A stretch of DNA of 64,000 nt from Lingula anatina (taxonomy: Eukaryota; Brachiopoda; Lingulata; Lingulida; Lingulidae): assembly GCF_001039355.2 (NCBI RefSeq), contig NW_019775474.1, positions 135,325 to 199,324 of the forward strand, in the 5' to 3' direction. The position numbers and the translations under genes are program-made. The first letter of the stretch is position 1, and every line of letters starts with the position of its first letter. Under the pieces are notes generated by a model. The model was not told the DNA's origin. It worked only from the letters and a program-made list of their open reading frames with translations, and searched no databases. This document shows positions 42,744 through 54,700 of this stretch, piece after piece.

Positions 42744-45700
42744 TGCAAAAGACAAAAAAGTTAATATTTATATATTATCTGGTATTGTATGTTCACTGTA
42801 TTCTGTAGCTAGCAATTTACCTATTTACCCATAGTTTAGTTTAAGTTGATATGACTTACCTTAGAAACTTCATAGATATGCTGCTCACATATATGTATTC
42901 ATACTGTTTGGTCAGCATCTGGCTTGAACTTAAAACTCATATAATTCTTTGAATAGATTGTTCCTTGGACATAAAATGTACTTGTACTAGGGCAGATAAA
43001 GGTGATCTTGGCTTTTTGGGTGGTTAGCAATATTTTCAACACAGGGCAATTTTGTAATAAACAAGGGGTATTTTATTTGCTTTGGAAAACTTAACACCTG
43101 AATCTGTCATTGGCATATCATCATGACACATTTTGCTCCTGATGAATAGTAAAGAATAGAAATCTGTACAGACATACTCATTTACCTCATTATTATTCAA
43201 AAATATAAGGAAAATGAGACAAAATATTTCAAGGAGCAATTTTGAAGGTTCCCTTTTAAATATACCTGTACAGTAAGGCACAGTAAGACTTTTTTCTAGC
43301 TCTTATTTTTTATGATTCATGGTGACTGTGGATGGTATCATTGTTATATTGTTGTTCCCTTCTTGTGTCTGTAGCCTCAACCCTCCATCTGGCAGGTAGA
43401 GTAGCTCCCTCTGGTGACAAAATTCAATTGGTTGATTTTGGTTGTTATGCCAACACTACACTGCATGCGCATCAGCTTTCATTTGTTGTAATTTTTTTCT
43501 TATTTTCAGTGGAAATTGTACCCTAATATTATAACAGTACTGAGATTTTGTTGATGTTTTTGTTGCCCCTTGATGTTGATTGTTTTGTACATTGTGTATA
43601 ACTGTGCTGTTGATGCCATTTGTTAAAAATTCAGTTTCTTTTCAATAAAGTTGAAGCTTAACAAACTAAAGTTGACGAATAAGGATGAAAGTGTCATCTA
43701 ATCATAACTTTGATGTTGTAATTAGTTGAAAATAAACAAAATTTAGTAAATATAATAATATTGATTTGGGAGACTGAAATGGTAGAGAATTAAAACAAAG
43801 ATGCAACTCTTTCAGCCAAGTCTTAGAATAGCAAAAAGTTTGGCTGAAGATAGTGCTAAATATTAACAAATTAGGTATACTTTTGAAAATTTTATTAAAC
43901 AAACCAATTCATTGGGTTAAAGAAAGTGTAAAGATTCTGAATTTAAATTGACTAATACTTATCTCTACCATTACAGTTGTTCAGTATTTGTAATAAAATT
44001 AATATCAAATAACCTGTATGTTTTGCTTTTGTAAGTAAAACAATGTGATTAATATGTTGATTAATATATGTATAATACATGTTGTATTTCTCACATTTAG
44101 TCCCACTAATCATAGAATGAGCTCAGGAATAGCACTCATTATGAAGCACATGATAGGGTAAACGTAGCACCTCTATATTCCCATTCAATTCTCTTGTATT
44201 CAGTACATGCCCATAGTATTATTAGTATGACCAACTAGATGAGTTTTCTTTACAAAATTAATAATTGCTGGTCTTGGGTGTCCTTTAGGACTTCTTGATA
44301 CATTTAAATGATCCATTTCTTCTCATCTGAAGATCATTTGGTTGGTGGAGTCTTTTCTTTAATTTCTCTTTTTTTTCTCTTAGACATTTTACCTAGATTT
44401 TCCAGTATTTTCTGCCAAATTTCTTGTTTGTTTATCAACTGTTTTTCCATTTTGCATTTTAAATGATGTTGATAACAAAATTTATCCTTTTTTTTTGTAA
44501 TTTACCCTCTTTCTTACTTCCTTTTTTGGTAGGAAGTTAAATGCCTACAAATTATATTTCTTTTTTTAATCATCATTTCATGATTCAAACTTTTTGGCTT
44601 TTCTATCTCATTGTTATTTTCTTTGCCCAGATCTAAATGTCATTACCCTTTATTAAAAGTCTTTTGCTTGTTTTTTTTTCTATTAGAATTGCATTTAGTT
44701 TGAATTTATTTTTCTCATTCAGTGACATTTGAACATTTAAGGAAATGGAGCTTGAAACTAAGAATTTTGAAACAGTTTGTTAACTCCCAATAATAGTGAC
44801 CTGATCCATAATATGTAATCACAAATTACAATAAACTTTCCAGACAGTTTTTTTTTTCATAATTATTAGTATACCACAGTGTTGTCTTTACAGTCTGTAA
44901 TTGTACTGCATAGTCTGTAATTGTGCAGTACTTGAATATAAATGGTGTAATATTAAATAAATTTAATAACAGAAAGTCATGTCACTGTTATATGGGTTTC
45001 TCTGTATCACTATCATTGTTAAACTAATGTGTTTTTAATATTTAACAATGCATGATACTTGTATGGTGTGGAGTATGATGAGGATGTGGCTTATTAGAGA
45101 GCACTTTGATACGCAGCTGCATATACTAGCTACTAACTTGTACAGACTAAGAACGAGACAAGTTCTGAATCAGTTTAAATGATATCTTAACTGTTAGGAA
45201 GTTGCCAGTCCAGCAGCATTCCACCTGACTGCCTAGACATCATTATTTCCTGTTCAGAACTTGTTTTGATCTGTTTGAAGATCTTTAAGATATTTGCTGC
45301 TACTAGGCAGTGTGAATGTAAGAGTGGAATCTGAGACTGCATTCCCACAGATTTAGATCAATCCCTCTGAATCGACCTAACTCTCTGGGGGTTCACGCTT
45401 AATTGCTGTCAGCCGAGCGCCCACGGAAGTTAATTACCCCCTTACAGCTTTTAGTAGGCGGGACAGACATTTAAGCCAGCTAAGCTGACAGTAATCTAGT
45501 GAGACTCCCAACAGGGATAGATCGATCTAAAATCTGTGGGAATGCAGTCTTATTTAATTGATTTAAGGTTTTATAATCTTAACACTTGAAACACTTATGA
45601 GGTGAAATGAATTGAGTTTGAATATGGTTAATATCAGAATTGTGTACAGTATACTGAGAAGTATGAAAAAATGGTTGCCTTTGTATCATATTGATTTCCT

Positions 45701-48700
45701 GAAATTCACTGTAAAGAAAAATAGCATTGTGGTATGTTCTGATATATGATAACAAAGGAGAGCAACAGTTACTGTTCCATTGGTACATGTATAGCATGCT
45801 TCTTAGTATTAGTAATTTATTTGTTTAAATTATATATTGATGTATTATAGAAGTAGATAATTTACAATGATATTCAGTAGTTCTATTCTAATATTAGCAC
45901 ATGATTGAGTAGATTGTCACATTTAGAAGCTTTCTTGTAATGGGTTGTAAGATGAAGGTGTTTATCATGAGAGGCACAAAAAAAGATGTTTTGTCACTTG
46001 AGGACCTGAGGAGATGCTTTAAAAATTCCAGCTCTCTGTTCTAGAGGCAGATGCAACTTAAGAGCAGTTGCAGCATTTTATTATCATATGAAGAAATGAG
46101 TTAACATAGCTTATCATAATTGTGAACATATTTTTTTTACCCATGTAGGAAAAAACACAAAGGCAGCAAGGAAGGCAAGCGACCTGTTTCTACAGAAAAA
46201 GAAAACTTGCCACCTGAGGAGCCTCCAAAGGAACAGAAGAGTGAAGCTGAGATACTCCTTATGCAGAAGTATGCTCATTTAAAGAAAATTTTAAGATTAT
46301 TTGATTACTATTCCCAAAAATGATAATAATGTCAGAATATCTGTACTATCAGTGTAAGAAATTAAGGCTAGACTGTCTGCCTAGGGCTGACAACTTTCAG
46401 AACAGGCTGAGAAGTTTTCCCACCCGGCAGACATTCAGTCCAGCTACTTTTCAAGATGGCTGGACTTTCGGTCCAGCAACTAATTTTCCTAAGAGGCAAA
46501 CACTGTGTACTATCATTGTATTTTCCAGACTTTGATTTTGAAAAAGTTAGGATTTTTTTTTTTGTTACATACATTTAGAAGTCTACAGATACTAAAATTC
46601 ATTTGGCTACCTTTGAAAAAATAAATGGAGAATAGACTGTTTGCATAGACTTCATGTAATAGACTGTTTGCATGATGCAATTTTGAAAAAAAAGGCAAAA
46701 AAAAATAAATAAATAAAAATAAAAATAAATAAATGAGGAAAAAAGTTAACCACATGGCACTAAATAGTTTTATTTTATAAATTTTTTTATTAGATTCAAA
46801 TCATTTGAACACACTCAGAAAGACATTGGAGAAATTATTGAGCTGTGGGATAGGACAATCTTGGATAAGCACCGTCCTGGTACGCCCTCTGATAAATCTG
46901 ATATGGCTGAGGAATCTGTGATTCACCCACCATCTGGGAAGAAAGGCAAGAAGATGGACAAGGAGAAAGGAGGTAGGGATACTGAATCAATTTTATTTCT
47001 AGAACACAGAAAAAAATTAAGTAAATTGGTTTTTATTCTTAATCATTGACATTTATTATTTAATTTTTTATCCATTATTGCAGATAAGGATAAGCATGAC
47101 AAGGAGAAAGGGAAGGGTCACAAAGAAGACAAAAGTGAAGCAGAGAAGAGTGCAAAAGAGGTAAGAATGACAAAGTTACTGAACAATCACTCTCTGTACC
47201 TCCTTGCCAAATAAAAAAAGAGAATAGAAATAACAGAAAATAATGATCATAATAATGATAATGTAATAACATGTATATGCTTCCTTTCACAGGCTGCTGA
47301 GACAGAAGAAGGTGAAGAAGCTGCAGAGCCAGAGCCTGAGAAACCCCGTCTTGATGGCATTGGTATCCCCCACATCCTCCTAGACTGTACAGACATAGAC
47401 CAGCCTGGGCCACAGATACTGGAGAACAAGAAACTGCCCACTGTGCAAGAGGTACGGGGATGGAGAGAGGGACGGGGGTGTTTAGGGATTGGGGGAGTGG
47501 CAGTATAGTGGGCAGAGTGTGTTGGGGGTGGGGGAGAGGTGGTAGGGGTGGGCAGTATAGGGGACAGGGCAGTGTGGGGATAGGGTGTAGTGTTGGATAC
47601 AAGGTAAAATTAAGGCAAAGTAGGGAAGGAGGGCACTTTGGAGGATGTGCAAAGAGCCATTGTAGTGATGGCAGAGTTATGTAGGACACAGGGATGTGTA
47701 GGGATGGGTTGGGGGGGATATAGAGGGATATAATTGGGATGGTATGCAGAAGGCATAGAGCAATGATGATGATGATGATGCAGAAGGAAGGACAGGATTC
47801 TTTGGAGTATGTTGTTGGTGTTTGGGAGCAGGGCAGTTTAGGATGACTGCTAGAATTATAAGATGGTGGATATACCCTTGTTCTAAATTGAGAAGTTTAT
47901 CGAATAAAGTGATGCTTTTTAACAGTAATTTTTCTGCATAGTAGCAAGTATATATGTATGGTTGACAATTATAATTTTTGTGATAGATCCTGGATGGGTT
48001 AGGCCTGGGACCTAATGGACCCCCAGTGCCACCCCCAGCAGAATTTGCTGTGGTGCCATATCCAGTAAAGAGACGTGCCCCAGGAGACACAGAGCCCAGC
48101 AGCCACTATGTCTTTGTAGCTGCATCTGCTGATGATCCGTAAGTAAAACTTTTATTGCACTACTGAGACTATTATTTCAAAGTTACTCAGTGACTCAGTG
48201 ACTGTCACACTTTTTCCAAAACTGGAGATGTAGATGTGATCAAGAATCATTTGAAGCATCTGTCCCCTATTTGATAATCAGTAAGTTACAAATGTAGTTT
48301 CATTAGGCGCTTGTTTGTAATAAAATCATAATTTTGAGTTATTGGTGCCTGTTTGGGTCAGTATGTAAAGCTCTAGTTGCATGTCTTTTTAACTACCATA
48401 CAGTGACTTTTCAACCAAGGCCATTCATTCTCATCTTTCCATCATGAGCCAGTGTAGGGCCACCATCTCCTTACTTTTGCCATAAAGCACCTTTTAGAAG
48501 ACTGACCTCATTGTTATTTTGATGGCTGATATCAACTTAAAGCACCACCTAACCATGGCCGAGATACCAAATTAATGTATTTTATATCTGTATTCCAGTA
48601 ACATAGCCTCTGAAGAAAAACCCAAGGAGCCTGAGCCTGAGGAAGAGAAGTCAGTGACCCCAGACAAGAGCAAGGAAGACCACACGACTCCCACCAAGAG

Positions 48701-51700
48701 CACCAAGGGCTCCAAGGCTGAAAAACTCAGGGCTGGGGCCGAGAGCCAGAAGGCACAGAGAAAGACCAGTGCTGGGAAGAAGGGAGGAAGGAAGGGATCA
48801 ACCAGTGGGGCTGCCTCACCNNNNNNNNNNNNNNNNNNNNNNNNNNNNNNNNNNNNNNNNNNNNNNNNNNNNNNNNNNNNNNNNNNNNNNNNNNNNNNNN
48901 NNNNNNNNNNNNNNNNNNNNNNNNNNNNNNNNNNNNNNNNNNNNNNNNNNNNNNNNNNNNNNNNNNNNNNNNNNNNNNNNNNNNNNNNNNNNNNNNNNNN
49001 NNNNNNNNNNNNNNNNNNNNNNNNNNNNNNNNNNNNNNNNNNNNNNNNNNNNNNNNNNNNNNNNNNNNNNNNNNNNNNNNNNNNNNNNNNNNNNNNNNNN
49101 NNNNNNNNNNNNNNNNNNNNNNNNNNNNNNNNNNNNNNNNNNNNNNNNNNNNNNNNNNNNNNNNNNNNNNNNNNNNNNNNNNNNNNNNNNNNNNNNNNNN
49201 NNNNNNNNNNNNNNNNNNNNNNNNNNNNNNNNNNNNNNNNNNNNNNNNNNNNNNNNNNNNNNNNNNNNNNNNNNNNNNNNNNNNNNNNNNNNNNNNNNNN
49301 NNNNNNNNNNNNNNNNNNNNNNNNNNNNNNNNNNNNNNNNNNNNNNNNNNNNNNNNNNNNNNNNNNNNNNNNNNNNNNNNNNNNNNNNNNNNNNNNNNNN
49401 NNNNNNNNNNNNNNNNNNNNNNNNNNNNNNNNNNNNNNNGGGGGTGGGGGAGAGGTGGTAGGGGTGGGCAGTATAGGGGACAGGGCAGTGTGGGGATAGG
49501 GTGTAGTGTTGGATACAAGGTAAAATTAAGGCAAAGTAGGGAAGGAGGGCACTTTGGAGGATGTGCAAAGAGCCATTGTAGTGATGGCAGAGTTATGTAG
49601 GACACAGGGATGTGTAGGGATGGGTTGGGGGGGATATAGAGGGATATAATTGGGATGGTATGCAGAAGGCATAGAGCAATGATGATGATGATGATGCAGA
49701 AGGAAGGACAGGATTCTTTGGAGTATGTTGTTGGTGTTTGGGAGCAGGGCAGTTTAGGATGACTGCTAGAATTATAAGATGGTGGATATACCCTTGTTCT
49801 AAATTGAGAAGTTTATCGAATAAAGTGATGCTTTTTAACAGTAATTTTTCTGCATAGTAGCAAGTATATATGTATGGTTGACAATTATAATTTTTGTGAT
49901 AGATCCTGGATGGGTTAGGCCTGGGACCTAATGGACCCCCAGTGCCACCCCCAGCAGAATTTGCTGTGGTGCCATATCCAGTAAAGAGACGTGCCCCAGG
50001 AGACACAGAGCCCAGCAGCCACTATGTCTTTGTAGCTGCATCTGCTGATGATCCGTAAGTAAAACTTTTATTGCACTACTGAGACTATTATTTCAAAGTT
50101 ACTCAGTGACTCAGTGACTGTCACACTTTTTCCAAAACTGGAGATGTAGATGTGATCAAGAATCATTTGAAGCATCTGTCCCCTATTTGATAATCAGTAA
50201 GTTACAAATGTAGTTTCATTAGGCGCTTGTTTGTAATAAAATCATAATTTTGAGTTATTGGTGCCTGTTTGGGTCAGTATGTAAAGCTCTAGTTGCATGT
50301 CTTTTTAACTACCATACAGTGACTTTTCAACCAAGGCCATTCATTCTCATCTTTCCATCATGAGCCAGTGTAGGGCCACCATCTCCTTACTTTTGCCATA
50401 AAGCACCTTTTAGAAGACTGACCTCATTGTTATTTTGATGGCTGATATCAACTTAAAGCACCACCTAACCATGGCCGAGATACCAAATTAATGTATTTTA
50501 TATCTGTATTCCAGTAACATAGCCTCTGAAGAAAAACCCAAGGAGCCTGAGCCTGAGGAAGAGAAGTCAGTGACCCCAGACAAGAGCAAGGAAGACCACA
50601 CGACTCCCACCAAGAGCACCAAGGGCTCCAAGGCTGAAAAACTCAGGGCTGGGGCCGAGAGCCAGAAGGCACAGAGAAAGACCAGTGCTGGGAAGAAGGG
50701 AGGAAGGAAGGGATCAACCAGTGGGGCTGCCTCACCTCCGCCTGGGTCTGTGACCCCAATTATGGACGCTGACCAAGCTAGGTAGGTTGAGGATTGGGCA
50801 GTATTGGGATATCCAGGGGAGGGACAAAAAAAAATTTGTAGGTTATAATCATTGGCAATTTTAAGCATAGAATAGGAAGCAAATCGCTTCAGGTAAAATA
50901 ATTAGGAGGCAACATTTCTGACTGTTTATAAAGAAGACCAGATATTAGAGGCCAAAATTGATGCTCACTTTTAACTCTTATTCAGAATCTGTGATAATTT
51001 GTGTGAGACAGATTTTATGCACCAAAATAATAAAGATTACTACAATAACAGTGCATTAGTAGTTGAATTTTTGTATAACTGTCACATGTGTTCTTTATCA
51101 TTGACATCTTACTTCTGTCATTTTGCTTTCTAGCACAATCGGAGATGGTGGGGATGCCAAGAACCCCAAGCTGGGCACTTTCCGCTGGGTCATCCCGGCC
51201 AATGGGGAGGTGACCATCAGGCTGAGGTTTTTATCAGAGGAACTGGGTCAGTTTGACCAGACGCTGAACTTTGAGATAGTTGGTACCCGCCGCAGATACC
51301 AGCTGTACTGCAGAGGGATCTGTGCCTTCCCTAATATCAGCAGAGAGCCAAGGTAGGGGGTTGGGTTTATTGATAGGCTTTGTATGTAAAGTGAAAGGAT
51401 GTAATTTTCAAAATTTCTACTCTGAGCTGGCTTGTGCAAATCTAAGCATAAAATTTTCAGATTAAAAAATTTAATATCTACGGATTTCATCATAGGTCTA
51501 GTTTATTTGGATTTAGACAAGCAGTTTTCTGATACCTTTAACACAATTAGCAAATAATAATTGAAATAGTCATTTGAGAGCCATATGATAAAGATTTCCA
51601 AGGATATTTCAAGTTCGTATTATTTTTACTTTAACAGGATTGTGTTTCAACACCGCAAGAAGAACAAGAAGAGTGATGAAATAGTGTCAAAGAAATACAT

Positions 51701-54700
51701 CCTCATGAATGAGGTGTTTGAGTTTGGACCTCTGCTTGTTGGAAAGCCAAGAGACAAGTAAGTAAAAGAGTGACATAGAGATAGTTAAATTTGAATTGAT
51801 AATTTGTTTCATCCATTTGTGTCGTGTGTAAGTACTGCAGCTTTGGTCTCTATGAACTGAAATATAAACACTTAAAAAGGTTTGAACTTATGTTGTAAAA
51901 TTAAAAAATTAACACAATATGAATGTTTTTGTCATCTGTTATGCTTATTCATGTGCCTCCCTTTTTGTCTTAAATGTACTTGTATGTTATCACAAGTTTA
52001 TTGTACTTACAACAATTGTTTTGTCACATTTATCACAATTACATGCTATCACATTTGTATTACATTTCACTATTTTGTTTCCAGGATAAAAGAAGGCAAG
52101 TTCCCAGAGCACATGGAGAAGATGACCATCATGAACACCTCTCCGCTGGACGCTGACATTAGTTTCTGTTACTATAACGACAGCAAGGCCGAGACCTTCC
52201 TCCTTGACCCGCCCACCATGTTGCTGAAACCTGGGGAATCACAGGTAAAAACTGATTTTATTCATAATTTCCTGTGATCTACTCTGTTCTTTGTTTTATT
52301 TATTTATTATTGATTAGACAGAGTATTTATGCAATAACTCAACATTGTTTTCCAGGTGAGAAAGGCACATGCAGGCATTTGAATTCAGACATGCGGCTAT
52401 GTATAGTATAAGCCAAGTGTAATTAGCATTTTATCTCAATATTTATTACAAAATCTACTATTGTTAATTACATGGACGAAATATGGGTCAATTTTTCATT
52501 GTTTTATGAAATATGGATATATTTTCTAGGAACTGTCTATCTGGGCATACCCCAAGACAGCTGGTTTCTATGAGGACACCATTGTGTGTTGTATCAGAGA
52601 GAATCCAGAGCCTGTCACATTCAAGGTGTCTTGTCATGGTGTCAGACCTGAGCTGGAGCTGGATAAGAAACAGCTGTTGTTTGAGAAAGTTCTGCTTCAC
52701 AGGTATGTGGCACAACACATTAAGGATTGTAAACTGAAAGAAAGATTAAAAAATAATTTTAAAAAAGATAGCTATAAAAAAGAATAAATAAAAAAGGAAG
52801 AAATCTGTTCCAAGCATGATTGTTAGAGTTTTGATGAAAGTTTGTTCAAGTTTCTTGCTTATAATTTATTTTCCCATTTGATTAGTTTTTTTTTTGATAT
52901 GTTGATTTCATGAAAACACAGAGAAAAGTCACTAAACTTATCCTTTTTAAAATGAATTTTCTGATTATACAAATGATATTTATTGATATATCATTTTTAG
53001 TAATTATTATTATTTTAAACAAATAAAAACAATGTTGATATTTATGAATATTCCAGGAAGGACACAAAGACCATCTACCTGAGGAACAGCACCCTCCTCC
53101 CTGTGGCCTGGAAGATAGATGGCCTGGAGAGCCTGGGGGATGACTTCTCTGTGTCACAGGAAAGTGGTATCATCCAGCCCAAGTCAGAGTTTGCACTACA
53201 CGCCCATTTCAGGGCCACCAAAGCCACTGTGACCAGTAAGAAGGTCATCAGGCTGCATGTGAGTATTCCCCATTGAAGTTTCATTGATGTTAAAACTGAA
53301 TCAAATTTGTAATGCTATTTATTTTTTCCATTAAATTTTTATGTACATACATATATTTTTTTGTAATTTTTTATCACCAGATTTATGATTTTTATAAGAT
53401 AATTTTGATTTTCAGAAATCCACATTTAGTTATTATGATTCCTAGTTTTAAATTAAATAATGTATTCTAAGTCAAGATATTAATTTGATAAATATAGTAA
53501 TTTTCTCATCTTATTTTGCTGATATTTGATTCACATTTTCTGTCTAGATCATGGATGCAGAGGGATTCATGGGTATGGTGTACACAGAGACCATTCAGGT
53601 CCATGCTGAAGCTTACGATGTGGCTCTTGACATGAGCTTCCCGAAAGGTGCAGATGGTGGCATTGACTTTGGGGCATTGAGAGTTATGGAAGAGTCCAAG
53701 CAGCAGATATCCCTGAAGAACAAGGGGAAATATGAGATTCAGTACAGGTGAGGTCATAGATTAGATTGATGTCAAAGGTTGTGTTAGGTCATAGTTGAAA
53801 CTTACAGCATGTAGTTTGTCAGTGATGTTTTATGGATTTGTTAAAGTAGAGCAATTATGAAATATGTAATTTGTTGTAGTTGCAATAATAGTGATAATTG
53901 TAGTAATGTAATAATTGTGTCTTAGATTTAAAATTTGAAATAATTATAATTCTGCTGACAATATATCATTGTGTGCATCACATCATAAGCAGTCATCAAA
54001 TCCTCTTTTCTCCTCCAGTTTCACCTTTGAGCCCACTGATGACCCAGCCACCAAGGACGTCCACAACCTGTTCAGCATCAGTCCAGCCAAGGCCACTCTC
54101 AGCCCTGTAGATCGCCCCACTCCTGTCTCTGTGGTGTTCCGCTCTCGTCAGGAATGCTGGATCAGGGACCAGCCTATCTTGAGATGTCAGGTGATTGAAC
54201 CAAACTATGGCGATGGCGGGGAGGTCATAGCCAGCATTCCTGTCAAGATCACTGTTAAGGCTGTCTTTAGCAAGTAAGTATTGATATGTATATTTGTTTA
54301 TTTTTTATGTTTTATTTATTTACTAGAAATTGTTGCACTAGAAATTGGTGAAAGATATTATAGTATTTTTTCAAAGATCTTATTCCATTTTATTTTTTGT
54401 TGTACCTCAATCAATTTCTCAGTTGTTAAATATTTTATTTTATAATTATTTCAGATACAACATCTACCCAGTGACGGACATGAACTTTGGAGCGCTCCTG
54501 GTGAACAGTAAGAAGTCACGTACTTTCACCATAGAGAACAAGGGAGAGTTTGACTTCAAGTACACTGTGGCTAAGATGGTCAGAGAGAAAGACAAAGAGG
54601 TTGCACACAGATCAAGAGGGTAAGAGAAGGGTACTTGACTTCTTTGTTTATGTAGCTGTTGTTCTACCTGTTGTATATGGTTGGAGGATGGGCAATTGGG

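Noticed and set aside
43036-43281. 81-codon minus-strand ORF in HYDIN intron 42
   Set aside because: AT-rich, with no similarity and no splice structure; consistent with random intron sequence.
47075-47689. 204-codon minus-strand open frame
   Set aside because: It lies antisense to HYDIN exons 45-46 and a G-rich intron; its Pro/Leu/His composition is the complement of purine-rich coding DNA. No domain and no splice context.
48727-49605. Long open frames crossing the N run on both strands (up to 292 codons)
   Set aside because: Most of each translation is N. The real sequence on either side is HYDIN exon 48 or intron 46, read on the plus strand.
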